Origin: Burkholderiales bacterium
GTDB lineage: Bacteria > Pseudomonadota > Gammaproteobacteria > Burkholderiales > Burkholderiaceae_C
Assembly (NCBI GenBank): GCA_016223165.1
Contig: JACRPO010000005.1
Span: 62,001 to 126,000 of the forward strand
Direction: 5' to 3'
DNA: 64,000 nucleotides
Below, piece after piece: positions 43,359 through 54,576 of this stretch (the stretch's first letter is position 1; the number at the start of each line of letters is the position of its first letter). A program made the position numbers and the translations under genes. The notes below the pieces were generated by a model, which searched no databases, had not been told where the DNA came from, and saw nothing but the letters and a program-made list of their open reading frames with translations.

Positions 43359-46334
43359 TCAGAGCCCCAGGCGCGGGAAGGGTGCGGCGAGCGCCCGCTT
43401 GAGCGTCTCGGCGCTGTCGCCGAGGTGCGCGCGCGTGTCGGCGTCGATGTCCGGGCGCCGCGCGGCCGCCTCGAGGCGCGGGATGAGCGTGCGCGCCTGG
43501 TCACGCAGCACGGCGCGCGCATCGACGCGGCTCGCGGGCCTGAGCGCCATGAAGGCGAGGCGGTTCAGGTGTTCGCGCTGCAGTTCGCGCCGCGCCGGCG
43601 TGATGGCCGTGCCCGTCTTCAGCTCGCTCCACACGTCCTGCGTCAGGCGGTCGTAGAGCTCGCGCAGCTGGAACGCCTCGGCCGGGTGGTCGAACTTGCC
43701 CACGCTGTCGAGCACGCGCTGCGCGATCCACTCGCTCATCAGGTAGCCGAGCACGGCGCGCTGCAGCTCGAACAGGCGGCCGGGCAGCGAGTAGTCGGTC
43801 GACACGCCCACTTCGGCGCGCTCGAGGTAGTCGGGCGCGAGGCGGCGCTGCAGCGGCGCGGAGAGCCTGAGGCCATCGGTGGCGAGCACGGCGTTGGCGA
43901 TGACGTCCAGCGCCGAGCGCTGCAGCGAGGCCGGCACGGGTTGCAGCGGGTCGCGGCCGCTGCCGGGATAGTCGCGCAGCGTGCGCACGCCGCCGATCTG
44001 GCGCACCAGCACGCCCACCGCGCGTGCGGCGTCGCCGAGCGCGTAGTTGAGCGAGCGGCGCAGCACCGCGTAGTCGCGCTGTGGCGAGAGCGCGCGCGTT
44101 TCCTGGCGGCGGAAGAGGTCGCGCGCGATCTCCACCCGCTTGGCGGCAAAGGCGATGGGATCGCTGCCGAGGTCGAGCTGGATGGTCTCGGGATCGATGC
44201 CGAACCAGGCGTCCTCGTCGGTGCCGTAGGCCAGCAGCGGCTCGTTGCTGCGCGCGGCGATGGCCTGCAGCATGTCGCGCTCGTCGGCGGCCGTGGCGCC
44301 GGCCGGCGCCGGCCGGTAGGCATATTCCACCGCCCAGTAATCGTAGGGGCCGAGGGTGGTCATGAACGGCGTGCCACCCTTCTGGCCCGGGCTCGGCAGG
44401 TTCACGGCGTTGTATTCCATGACGCTGCCGGTGGTGCCGTGGGCGCGTGTGAATTCGAGGTCGGACAGCTGGGCCTCGGTGTACACGCGCGAGGCACGGA
44501 AGTTGTGCCTGAGGCCGAGCGTGTGCCCGACCTCGTGCATCAGCGCGTCCTTCACGTAGTCGAGCACGAACTGATGCGCCTCGGCGCTCTCGGGTTCGAG
44601 GTCGCCGCGCGCCTCGAGCAGGTCGAGCGCGTAGCCCAGCTGTTCGGCCGCCAGCGCGCCGTACTGGCACAGGCGGTGGTCGTGCGGCGCCGCACCGGGG
44701 GCACCGGGCAGCGAGAACGGCGCGGCGAAAGTCGGCGGGGCGCCGACGCCATCGACGCCATTGGCGCCGGCGGCGGCATTCGCGCCCGGCATCTGCGGTG
44801 CCGAGGCCAGCGCGGCCAGCGAGGCGCCACCGGCCGTGGCCGCCATCGCGCCCAGCACCTGCGTGCGGATGCCGCGCACGGCGCGCGCCGACAGGCCCTC
44901 GAAGGCGATGTCGGCATCGAGGATCTCGCCGCTGCGTGGGTCGACGTGGCTCGGGCCGATGGCACCGAAGCTCGGCTCGGCGTTCATCATCCAGCGCACC
45001 GACGCGACGCCGAAGTCGAGCGTGTCGAACGTCGCGTCGTCGGGTTGCTGCTCGACGACGATGGCGTCCTTGAAGCCGACGCGCTCGAACGCCTTGTTCC
45101 ACTCGAGGATGGCTTCGCGCACCGTGCCGCGGTAACCGTGCGGCACATTGCGGTCGATCCAGAAGGTGATCGGCTTGACCGGCTCGGAGAGCGCGGCCGC
45201 CGGGTCCTTCTTCTCGAGCCGCCAGCGGTTGACCATGCGCTGGCGCGGCGAGAGCGCGAAGTCGTTGCCGAAGTCCAGCCGCGTGCTCGTGAACAGGCCC
45301 AGGCGCGGGTCGGCGGCGCGCATGGCCATCGGCTCCGCGGGCAGCGGCGCGAGCGAGAAGTGCAGCCCGACGAGCATGCTGCGCGCATCGGGCAGGAAGC
45401 GCGGTACCGAGGGCCCGTTGGCCCCGGGCGGAAGGTTGACGAAGCCGGCCGTGGCGATGTTGCCGGTGTAATAGTGGTTGACCGTCTCGAGAATCACCGC
45501 CTCCTTCGAGCTGCGGGCCACGGTGATCGTGCTGTTGCCGCGGTCGAGGCTGTAGCCCTGGCGGAAGGCGCGCTGCAGCATCATGCCCACGCCGAGCAGG
45601 TCGTTGAGGAAGTAGCTGTTGGCCTCCACCAGCACCGACTTGCGCTCGGGGTGCGGCTGGCTCGCGATGCCGGAGACGCCGAGCAGGCTGTGCGAGTAGC
45701 TGTCGGCCACGGCGCGCGCCTCCGGCGTGCCGGGGGTGGCGAGGATGTCGGTGTTGCGGGCCTGCAGGCGCACGGTGTTGTGCACGCGCACGAACTCGAC
45801 CAGCTGCGCGCCGCCGGCGCCGTTGACAGGGTAGGCCATCAGGCCGCCGAGGACCCAGCCTTCGCCGATGCCGCTCTTGATCTTCGGGCTGAGCAGGAAG
45901 GGCTTGCCGAGGTGCTGCGGCGCGAGCTCCAGCCAGACCTTGTCGTCCTTCTGCCACATGACGATCGGGCCGTCGATGCGCTTGGCGTCGCGCACGACGT
46001 TGGCGAAGGGCGGTGGGCCGCCAGGCGCTGGCCCGCCGGCACTGGACGGTCCCTGGCTGGCGCTGGGTGCGGAGGCGCCTGCGGCGGCTGGCATCGCCAT
46101 GCCTGGCCCGCGTGCCGCGGGGCCGGAGGCGGCCGCGGCCGGCGCGGTGGGCAGTGCCGGCCGCTGGGCGGGCCGCGCATCGGCGATGCGCGCTTCGCTC
46201 TGGGCGGGCTTTTCCTTGTCGGGCGCCGTTGCGGCGCAACCGCCCAGGGTGAGCAGCGCTGCTGACGCCAGCGTCAACGCCGAGGCCGCCAATGCAGGGG
46301 AGAAGAAGGTGAGTGACGGAGAAGTCGGCCGCAT
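43359..46334 (-). CDS. Zinc-dependent metalloprotease lipoprotein (DUF5117/DUF4953 type)
   Basis: A 991-residue exported protein. The N-terminal segment ends in the lipobox LGGC (Cys33), followed by an Ala/Pro/Gly-rich linker (about 35-105). A large beta-rich region precedes the metzincin-type zinc motif HEVGHTLGLRHNF (near 600), with the downstream Met-turn-like segment TGSVMEYNAVN. This arrangement fits large outer-membrane-anchored peptidases of unknown substrate. The gene stands alone between the LytTR pair and ettA. Confidence 0.88.
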   Translation of the reverse strand: MRPTSPSLTFFSPALAASALTLASAALLTLGGCAATAPDKEKPAQSEARIADARPAQRPALPTAPAAAASGPAARGPGMAMPAAAGASAPSASQGPSSAGGPAPGGPPPFANVVRDAKRIDGPIVMWQKDDKVWLELAPQHLGKPFLLSPKIKSGIGEGWVLGGLMAYPVNGAGGAQLVEFVRVHNTVRLQARNTDILATPGTPEARAVADSYSHSLLGVSGIASQPHPERKSVLVEANSYFLNDLLGVGMMLQRAFRQGYSLDRGNSTITVARSSKEAVILETVNHYYTGNIATAGFVNLPPGANGPSVPRFLPDARSMLVGLHFSLAPLPAEPMAMRAADPRLGLFTSTRLDFGNDFALSPRQRMVNRWRLEKKDPAAALSEPVKPITFWIDRNVPHGYRGTVREAILEWNKAFERVGFKDAIVVEQQPDDATFDTLDFGVASVRWMMNAEPSFGAIGPSHVDPRSGEILDADIAFEGLSARAVRGIRTQVLGAMAATAGGASLAALASAPQMPGANAAAGANGVDGVGAPPTFAAPFSLPGAPGAAPHDHRLCQYGALAAEQLGYALDLLEARGDLEPESAEAHQFVLDYVKDALMHEVGHTLGLRHNFRASRVYTEAQLSDLEFTRAHGTTGSVMEYNAVNLPSPGQKGGTPFMTTLGPYDYWAVEYAYRPAPAGATAADERDMLQAIAARSNEPLLAYGTDEDAWFGIDPETIQLDLGSDPIAFAAKRVEIARDLFRRQETRALSPQRDYAVLRRSLNYALGDAARAVGVLVRQIGGVRTLRDYPGSGRDPLQPVPASLQRSALDVIANAVLATDGLRLSAPLQRRLAPDYLERAEVGVSTDYSLPGRLFELQRAVLGYLMSEWIAQRVLDSVGKFDHPAEAFQLRELYDRLTQDVWSELKTGTAITPARRELQREHLNRLAFMALRPASRVDARAVLRDQARTLIPRLEAAARRPDIDADTRAHLGDSAETLKRALAAPFPRLGL

Positions 46335-46517
46335 GACGCTCGCTCGGGCCCGCGCGGGCCGTAGCGGCCATTGTTGATCAATGGCGGTGCCACCGGGGCG
46401 GGCGCGGAGTTACGGCGCGCAAGAGCGCACAGGTGCCGGCACCCTCGAGCAGAGGGGGCGAGCCGAGGAGAGCAGACGGGCGCCCGCGGCCGCGGCGTCC
46501 CGCGCCGCGGCCGATGT

Positions 46518-48182
<1,665 letters not shown>

Positions 48183-48262
48183 GGCTGCAGAATGGGTGAG
48201 AAAGGGTGGCGGACCGCCGTGCCCGAGGCGCCGGCGAGGCCTGGTGCGAGCGGCATCAGGCG

Positions 48263-48285
48263 CGAGGTCAGGCACGAGGTCAGGC
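48263..48285. repeat. Two tandem copies of an 11-bp unit upstream of ettA
   Basis: CGAGGTCAGGC occurs at 48263-48273 and 48275-48285, a 12-base period close to one helical turn. It lies about 80-100 bases before the ettA start, in the 212-base gap to the tandem-receiver gene. A regulator site is possible; chance is also possible. Confidence 0.3.
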
Positions 48286-48394
48286 GGAACGAGGCAGAAG
48301 GCATCCGGTACCGCGCCGCGAAGGGCGCCGGGGCCGGGAAACCCCGCATTATCCAACGGCGGCGGCAGGCGCCGCCCTCATGGAGCCCGCGCCG

Positions 48395-49231
48395 CTACCG
48401 GTCAGTGCCGTGCTCCGAGGCCAGGCAGCGCCGGATGTGCGCCAGGAGTTCGTGCGCCGGCAGCGGCCGGATCAGGTAGTCGTCGGCGCCGAGCCCGAGC
48501 CCGCGCTGGCGCGACGGCTCGTCGCGTGCCGAGGCCGTGAGGAAGATGAACGGCAGGTCGCGTGTCGCGGCGTCGGCGCGCAGGCGGCGCAGCAACTCGA
48601 AGCCGCCGCCGTCCGGCATGACGACGTCCGACAGCACGAGGTCGACGGTTCGCGACTGCAGCAGGCGCAGGGCTTCGGCCACGCCGCGCGTGGGCACGAG
48701 CTCGTAGCCCGCCGCGTGGAACAGATCGATCTTGTACTCGACGTTGACCGGCCCGTCGTCCACCGTCAGTAGCACGCAGGGCCGGCGCGGCGCCATCAGG
48801 TGCGCGGGCACGCCGGCTGCAGTGCCCTCGGGCGGACCCTTGTGCGGCATCGGTGGCGCCGCGCGCCCGGGCAGCAGCGCCTGGATGACCGCCATGAAGC
48901 CCGCCGGATCGATGGGCTTGGGCACGTGCATGTCGAAGCCGGCGGCGATCGCCTTCTCGTGGTCGCCGACCATCGCGTAGGCCGTCACGGCGATGAGCGG
49001 CACCTTGCGCAATGCCGGATCGGCGCGCAGGCGCCTGGCGACCTCGTAGCCGTCCATGCCGGGCATCTGGATGTCGCAGATGATGAGATCCGGGGTCTGG
49101 GCGCGAGCGAGCGCGAGGCCCTCGTCGCCGTCGCGGGCCGGCACCACCTCGTGGTTCAGAGCCTGCAGCAGGTAGGTCTTCAACTCCAGGTTGATCGGGT
49201 TGTCCTCGATGACGAGGATGCGCGCGCCCAT
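48395..49231 (-). CDS. Tandem-receiver response regulator
   Basis: A 278-residue protein with two receiver domains and no output domain. REC1 (about 3-120) has VIEDN, phospho-acceptor Asp in IICDIQMPGMDG, Thr in AVTAYA and Lys in HVPKPIDP. REC2 (about 147-270) has VDDGP, Asp in LVLSDVVMPDGGG and Thr in FLTASA, but the conserved Lys is Arg (DDYLIRPLPA). A Pro/Gly-rich linker joins them. It lies 41 bases downstream of a PAS histidine kinase with no HPt or DNA-binding partner visible, suggesting a phosphorelay sink or protein-protein output. Confidence 0.9.
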   Translation of the reverse strand: MGARILVIEDNPINLELKTYLLQALNHEVVPARDGDEGLALARAQTPDLIICDIQMPGMDGYEVARRLRADPALRKVPLIAVTAYAMVGDHEKAIAAGFDMHVPKPIDPAGFMAVIQALLPGRAAPPMPHKGPPEGTAAGVPAHLMAPRRPCVLLTVDDGPVNVEYKIDLFHAAGYELVPTRGVAEALRLLQSRTVDLVLSDVVMPDGGGFELLRRLRADAATRDLPFIFLTASARDEPSRQRGLGLGADDYLIRPLPAHELLAHIRRCLASEHGTDR

Positions 49232-49272
49232 GGTTCAGTGTCCCCTTGCGGTGTCGCCGAGGTGGGCGTGCG

Positions 49273-50796
49273 TCATGCCTCGGCCCCCGGCTCGGCCCGC
49301 GCCAGCAGCAGGCTGAAGCGGCTGCCGCGCCCGAGTTCGCTGACGACCCGCAGGTCTCCGTTCATCAGCTCGGCGAGCTTGCGCGACAGGTGCAGACCGA
49401 GGCCCGTGCCTTCGGCAGGCCGGCCGCTGCGCTGGCCGACCTGCGTGAAGGCCTGGAACAGGCGCGCCTGGTCCTCGGCGCTGATGCCGATGCCGTTGTC
49501 GACGACCGCCAGTTCCACCTTGGAGATGCCTGCGGCGTCGACGGCGCGCACCTGCAACTGCACGGCCCCCTGGGTGCTGAACTTGACCGCGTTCGATCCG
49601 AGGTTGAGGACGATCTGGTGCAGCGCGCGGTGGTCCGCGTGCACGCCCAGCGCGGGGTCGTCGGCGTCGATGTGGATGCGCAGGCCCTTGGCCGCCGCCG
49701 CCGGCCGCAGCGTGGCGGCCACCTCCTCCAGCACGGGCACGCAGCGCACCGGCTCGAGTTGCAGCTCGACGCGGCCCGACTCGATCTTGGCCAGGTCGAG
49801 CAGGTCGTTGATCAGCGAGAGCAGGTGCTGGCCGCTCGACTGCACCAGCGTCAGCTGCCGCTCCTGCGCCGCCGTCAGCGGGCCGGGCAGCTTCATCAGC
49901 ATGAGCCCGGTGAAGCCGATGATGGCGTTCAGTGGCGTGCGCAGCTCGTGGCTCATCGTGGCCAGGAACAGGTCCTTGCCGCGGATCGCCCGCTCGAGCT
50001 CGACGTTCTTCTCCTGCAGGGCCTGCTCGAAGCGCTTGCGTTCGCTGGTGTCGCGGATGGCGCTCATCACGAGTCGCCCGCCATCGGAGTCGATCGGGCT
50101 CAGGCTGATCTCGACCGGGAACTCCTCGCCGTTGCGGCGCATGCCGTGCAGCTCGAGGCCCTCGCCCATCGGCCGCATGCGCGGCGCGCCGAGGTAGCCG
50201 TTGCGGTGCCGCACATGCCCGCCGCGCAGGCGCTCGGGCAGCAGCACCTCGATCGGCTCGCCGATGATCTCGGCCGACTCGTGGCCGAACATGTCGCGCG
50301 CGCGGCCGTTGAAGAGCACGATGCGGCCGATGTCGTTGACGATGACGATGGCGTCCGGCGCGAACTCGAGCACGCCCTGGTAGCGCGCGTGCACGAGTTG
50401 CGTGTCGCGCTGCACGCGCAGCGCCGTCACGTCGGACAGCGAGGCGATGAAGTGCATCGCGCCGCCCTCGTCGCGCCGGCAGCGCAGCGACTCGTTGACG
50501 TGCACGAGCAGCCCGTCGCGCCGGCGGCAGATGCGTTCGCGCAGCACCGTCTGCCCCATGCGGGCGCGCTCGAAGGCCACGGCCGAGTCGCGGCCAGCAT
50601 GTGCGCCACCCGCCTGCACGAGTTCGTCGAGCGGGCAGTCGAGCGCCTCCGCCGCCGGATAGCCGAAGACCTCTTCGGCACCCGCATTCCACAGTTTCAC
50701 TCGCGTCTGCTCGTCGAGCACGACGATCGCGCCCGGCGCGGCCTCGAGCGCCAGGTCGGCCAATGGCCGGACGGTCGGTGCGACTCGTTCCTGCAT
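49273..50796 (-). CDS. PAS domain-containing hybrid-type sensor histidine kinase
   Basis: A 507-residue soluble kinase without TM segments. Two PAS domains are seen, at about 12-120 (APGAIVVLDEQTRVKLWNAG) and 135-250 (APDAIVIVNDIGRIVLFNG), followed by a HisKA domain with the phosphorylated His in MSHELRTPLNAIIGF (near 280) and a HATPase domain ending in GTGLGLHLSRKLAELM and the final RFSLLL. There is no attached receiver; the tandem-receiver protein downstream is its likely partner. The start at 50796 follows a GGGGGGAA stretch. Confidence 0.92.
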   Translation of the reverse strand: MQERVAPTVRPLADLALEAAPGAIVVLDEQTRVKLWNAGAEEVFGYPAAEALDCPLDELVQAGGAHAGRDSAVAFERARMGQTVLRERICRRRDGLLVHVNESLRCRRDEGGAMHFIASLSDVTALRVQRDTQLVHARYQGVLEFAPDAIVIVNDIGRIVLFNGRARDMFGHESAEIIGEPIEVLLPERLRGGHVRHRNGYLGAPRMRPMGEGLELHGMRRNGEEFPVEISLSPIDSDGGRLVMSAIRDTSERKRFEQALQEKNVELERAIRGKDLFLATMSHELRTPLNAIIGFTGLMLMKLPGPLTAAQERQLTLVQSSGQHLLSLINDLLDLAKIESGRVELQLEPVRCVPVLEEVAATLRPAAAAKGLRIHIDADDPALGVHADHRALHQIVLNLGSNAVKFSTQGAVQLQVRAVDAAGISKVELAVVDNGIGISAEDQARLFQAFTQVGQRSGRPAEGTGLGLHLSRKLAELMNGDLRVVSELGRGSRFSLLLARAEPGAEA

Positions 50797-51302
50797 CACT
50801 TTCCCCCCAACCCCGGAACTGCGCGCTGCTGCGCGGAAGTTCGGGCGACCAAACACCTTCGCGATGCGCCGGCCAAGCGTGACACGCGAGGATCCTCCAC
50901 GCGGCCGTGTTCGGTGTCAATCGAGCCCGGTGCCGAGCGCGTGCGCGCGTGTCTCGCAATTCGCACGATCCGGCTCCAGATGCGTGGCCGGAAATGACGA
51001 TGAGCGACATGAACTCACACCGCGCCACGTGTGGGGCGGCGTGGCCATCGGGCATGGCATTGGCGGTTCCGTCTGCGCCCGAATGCACGCATGCCCAGGC
51101 CGGCCGAGAGGGGCCGGCCGCCAAACAGGGTAGACTTCGCACCGCGCCGCAGCTCTCCAGTCGTTGCGGCGCAGTCGCTTCCGACCTGTCGTACGGCTCC
51201 CGTACATCCTTCGCGCCTTCGAGACTGGTTCACCTGCAACGGGTGACCGCAGGCAGCGAGCATGGCCCTCAGATTTCCAATCGGGGCCGCGATCGAACCT
51301 CA
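50797..51302. promoter_or_regulatory. 506-base intergenic region before rhlE
   Basis: I see no convincing gene. Two hairpins are notable. GGCCGGCC (51099-51106) pairs with a second GGCCGGCC (51112-51119) about 180 bases before rhlE. GTACGG-CTC-CCGTAC (51191-51205) is a perfect 6-bp stem with three-base loop about 100 bases before the start. TAGACT at 51131-51136 could be a -10, which would give a leader of about 160 bases carrying the second hairpin. Long structured leaders are known to control some cold-shock DEAD-box helicases. Confidence 0.4.
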
Positions 51303-52829
51303 ATGAACTTCTCCGACCTCGGCCTGGCCGAGCCGCTCCTGCGTGCCGTGCACGAACAGGGCTACGAAACCCCCACGCCCATCCAGGCACAAGCCATTCC
51401 GGCCGTGCTCAAGGGCGGCGACCTGATGGGCGGCGCACAGACCGGCACCGGCAAGACCGCCGGCTTCACGCTGCCGATGCTGCACCGGCTGGCGCACGAG
51501 GCGCCGGCGCGCGACCCGCGCACCAACCGCATCAAGATCCGCGCCTTGATCCTCACGCCGACGCGTGAACTCGCCGCGCAGGTGGAAGAGAGCGTGCAGA
51601 CCTACGGCAAGTACCTCACGCTCAAGAGCATGGTCATGTTCGGCGGCGTGGGCATGCAGCCGCAGGTGGACAAGCTGCGTCGCGGTGTGGACATCCTCGT
51701 CGCCACGCCGGGCCGCCTGCTCGACCACCAGCAGCAGGGCACGCTCGACCTCTCGGCCGTGCAGATCTTCGTCCTCGACGAAGCCGACCGCATGCTCGAC
51801 ATGGGCTTCATCCACGACATCAAGAAGGTGATGGCGCTGCTGCCGGCCAGGCGCCAGAACCTGCTCTTCAGCGCCACCTTCAGCGAAGAGATCAAGGAGC
51901 TGGCCGATCGCCTGCTCAACCAGCCGGCGCTCATCGAGGTGGCGCGCCGCAACTCGACGGTCGAGGCCATCACCCAGGTGGCGCACCCGGTGGGCCGCGA
52001 CCGCAAGAAGGACCTGCTGAAGGAGCTCATCGAACGCGGCGACTGGCACCAGGTGCTCGTCTTCACGCGCACCAAGCACGGCGCGAACAAGCTCACCGAC
52101 TGGCTCAACGACAACCGCGTCAGCGCGATGGCGATCCACGGCAACAAGAGCCAGAGCGCGCGCACCAAGGCGCTGGCCGACTTCAAGACCGGCGACCTGC
52201 GCGTGCTGGTGGCCACCGACATCGCCGCGCGCGGCATCGACATCGACCAGCTGCCGCACGTCGTGAACTACGAGCTGCCGAACGTGCCCGAGGACTACGT
52301 GCACCGCATCGGCCGCACCGGCCGCGCCGGCGCCACGGGCGAGGCGATCTCGCTCGTGTGCCTGGACGAAGAGGACTTCCTGCGCGACATCGAACGCCTC
52401 GTCAAGCGGCCGATCAAGCGCGTGACGATTCCCGGCTTCGAGCCGCCCGCGGGCGAGCGGGCCGAACCCATCGTGCTCGGCCATCGCATGACGATCGGCG
52501 CCGGCGCACGTGGTGGTCGCGGCGGTGGCGGTGGCGGCGGTGGCCGCGGCCGGCCCGGGCCCACGAATCGTCCCGGCCATGCGCCGCACGGTGCGCGCCG
52601 TGACGCACCGCGCGAGCGGTCGCAGGTGGATGTGCCGCTGGACTTCGGCTCGGCGCCCCGCCGCGACGGCGGCCGCCACGCAGCGCCCGCGCGCGGCGCG
52701 CACGGCGCCGGCGCACCGCACGGTGGCGGCGGGCATGGCGCGCACAGCCCGCGTGGCAGTTCGGGGCGTGGCGGCGGCGAGCCGGGCCGGCGCGGCCCCG
52801 GCGGCCCGCGCCCTCCGCGCCCTCGCTGA
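51303..52829 (+). CDS. rhlE: DEAD-box RNA helicase, RhlE type
   Basis: A 508-residue RNA helicase acting in ribosome assembly and RNA turnover. Motifs: Q-motif [11 protein letters not shown] (near 25), Walker A AQTGTGKT (near 45), DEAD (near 160), SAT (near 191), and [10 protein letters not shown] (near 340). The core ends near 390, followed by a basic Gly/Arg/His/Pro-rich tail of about 110 residues (GGRGGG-type runs) typical of RhlE RNA-binding extensions. The longer upstream frame lacks homology, so 51303 is chosen. It is convergent with the Sua5/YciO gene at 12 bases. Confidence 0.94.
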   Translation: MNFSDLGLAEPLLRAVHEQGYETPTPIQAQAIPAVLKGGDLMGGAQTGTGKTAGFTLPMLHRLAHEAPARDPRTNRIKIRALILTPTRELAAQVEESVQTYGKYLTLKSMVMFGGVGMQPQVDKLRRGVDILVATPGRLLDHQQQGTLDLSAVQIFVLDEADRMLDMGFIHDIKKVMALLPARRQNLLFSATFSEEIKELADRLLNQPALIEVARRNSTVEAITQVAHPVGRDRKKDLLKELIERGDWHQVLVFTRTKHGANKLTDWLNDNRVSAMAIHGNKSQSARTKALADFKTGDLRVLVATDIAARGIDIDQLPHVVNYELPNVPEDYVHRIGRTGRAGATGEAISLVCLDEEDFLRDIERLVKRPIKRVTIPGFEPPAGERAEPIVLGHRMTIGAGARGGRGGGGGGGGRGRPGPTNRPGHAPHGARRDAPRERSQVDVPLDFGSAPRRDGGRHAAPARGAHGAGAPHGGGGHGAHSPRGSSGRGGGEPGRRGPGGPRPPRPR

Positions 52830-52841
52830 GGGCCACTCTCC

Positions 52842-53492
52842 TCAGTCCGCGGCGGACTCGGCAGCGGGCATCAGCCCGAGCCGCGATGGATCGCCGCGCC
52901 CGAGCCGCGAGACGACGGGCTCGTCAGCGCTGAGGTCCACCACCGTCGTCGGCTCCGCCGGGCACGCGCCGGCGTCGAGCACGGCCTGCAGCGTCTTCTG
53001 GAAGCGCTCGCGGATCTCGTGCGCGTCGTTCATCGGCCGCTGTTCGCCGGGCGGGATGAGCGTCGTCGCCAGCAGCGGCGCGCCGAAGGCCTCCAGCAGG
53101 CCCTGCGTGACGCGATGCGCCGGCACGCGCAGGCCGATGGTGCGGCGCGAAGGGTGCGAGACGCGCCGCGGCACCTCCTTCGTCGCCTCGAGGATGAAGG
53201 TGAAAGGCCCGGGCGTGCCGAGCTTCAGGATGCGGTACTGGCGGTTGTCCACGCGCGCATAGCTCGCCAGTTCGCTGAGGTCGCGGCACAGCAGCGTCAG
53301 GTGGTGCTTGTCGTCGACCTGCCTGATGCGGCGCAGATGCTCCACCGCCGCCTTGTCGTCGAGGTGGCAGACGAGCGCGTAGCTCGAGTCGGTGGGGATC
53401 GCCGCGACGCCGCCTTCGTGCAGGATCTGCGCGGCCTGCTTCAGCAGCCGGGGCTGCGGGTTGTCGGGGTGGACTTCGAAGAACTGCGACAC
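52842..53492 (-). CDS. Sua5/YciO/YrdC family protein
   Basis: A 216-residue protein of the family containing threonylcarbamoyl-AMP synthases for tRNA t6A37. PTDSSYALVCHLDDKAA (near 33), the PGPFTFILEATKEVPRRV segment and the TIGLRVPAHRV motif are present. The variant residues and length fit the YciO-like branch, whose role is less certain than TsaC. It starts at a GTG (53492). It is encoded alone, between convergent rhlE and the IclR gene. Confidence 0.88.
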   Translation of the reverse strand: MSQFFEVHPDNPQPRLLKQAAQILHEGGVAAIPTDSSYALVCHLDDKAAVEHLRRIRQVDDKHHLTLLCRDLSELASYARVDNRQYRILKLGTPGPFTFILEATKEVPRRVSHPSRRTIGLRVPAHRVTQGLLEAFGAPLLATTLIPPGEQRPMNDAHEIRERFQKTLQAVLDAGACPAEPTTVVDLSADEPVVSRLGRGDPSRLGLMPAAESAAD

Positions 53493-53544
53493 GCCCGGAT
53501 TGTCGCTGCGCCCGGACGCCGCCGCTGCCGCCCACGCTCCTGGT

Positions 53545-54318
53545 CTAGAGAAGCGGCCGCAGTGTCTGCATCGCCTCCTGCAGCAGCGGCAGCATGCGTT
53601 CGACCATGGCCTCGCGGCTCTGCGGCCGCACGGGCACCGTCATGCCGACGGCGCCGACGCACTCGCCGCGGCGGTCGCGCAACGCCACGGCGATGCCTCG
53701 CAGCCCGGGGTCGAGCAGTTGTTCGGTCACCCAGTAGCCCTGCGCCCGCGCGGCCAGCACGTTCTCGCGGAACTGCGCGCCGCCGCGCACCGCATCGGCG
53801 GTGAAGGCGGTGAACTCGTGCGCGGCGATCCAGCGGTCCAGCGCCTCGTCGGTGAAGGTGGACAGGATGACGTAGCCGGGCGTCACCACGTGGGCGGGCG
53901 CGCGCGCGCCCGGGTGAAAGCCGATGCTGACCAGGCGCGGGCTGTTGCTGCGCGCGACGTACACCACCTCGTGGCCGTCGAGCACGCTCACGTTCACGGT
54001 CTCGCCGCTGGCCATCGAGGCGCGCTGGATGAAGGGCTGCACCAGGCGCGGCAGGCGCGCGGCGCCAAGGTAGCTCTGACCCAGGCGCAGCACGCGCGGC
54101 ATGAGCCAGAACTGCCGCCCGTCGGTCATCGCGTAGCCGTAGTGCACAAGGCTCAGCAGGTAACGGCGCGCCGCGGTCCGCGTCAGGCCGGTCCGCGCGG
54201 CGGCGTCGCTCGGCGTCAGGCGAGGGTGGTCGTCGTCGAAGGCCTCGATGACGCGCAGGCCCTTGCCCAGGCCTTCGATCAGATCCTTGCGGTCGATCTC
54301 GATCGCAGGGGCGTCCAT
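53545..54318 (-). CDS. IclR family regulator, PcaR/PobR-like
   Basis: A 257-residue regulator: a winged helix-turn-helix at about 14-75 (IEGLGKGLRVIEAFDDDHPR, then SDAAARTGLTRTAARRYLL) and an IclR effector domain (about 85-255). This N-terminus and the DGRQFWLMPRVLRLG linker resemble PcaR/PobR/CatR-type regulators of aromatic-acid catabolism. It is divergent from the ABC transporter below, so it probably controls that operon. The direct repeat CCGGTGAT-CCGGTGAC at 54521-54536, 40 bases before the binding-protein gene, could be part of its site. Confidence 0.9.
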   Translation of the reverse strand: MDAPAIEIDRKDLIEGLGKGLRVIEAFDDDHPRLTPSDAAARTGLTRTAARRYLLSLVHYGYAMTDGRQFWLMPRVLRLGQSYLGAARLPRLVQPFIQRASMASGETVNVSVLDGHEVVYVARSNSPRLVSIGFHPGARAPAHVVTPGYVILSTFTDEALDRWIAAHEFTAFTADAVRGGAQFRENVLAARAQGYWVTEQLLDPGLRGIAVALRDRRGECVGAVGMTVPVRPQSREAMVERMLPLLQEAMQTLRPLL

Positions 54319-54576
54319 GGCTCGGGTGCTTGCATCGTCTAGGGGAAACCCGCGAAGCGTTCGATCTCCGCGCGCGCCGAGCGATGATCGCGCAAAGGCC
54401 GGGGCCAGTGCCTTGCGGGCAACCCGCAGCCTGCCTATCGTCGCGCCGCTTCGCAGCGCCGCGCCGGATCGGCCGCCCAGGAAATGCACGCCAACGGCCC
54501 CGCCCGCGTCGACCTGATCCCCGGTGATCCGGTGACCAGGGATGACCCGCAGACCAACCCACCGAGGAGACCCGCC

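Noticed and set aside
50864-51133. An 89-codon frame in the gap before rhlE
   Set aside because: Arg-, Gly- and Cys-rich composition with no ribosome-binding site or recognisable family; treated as non-coding.
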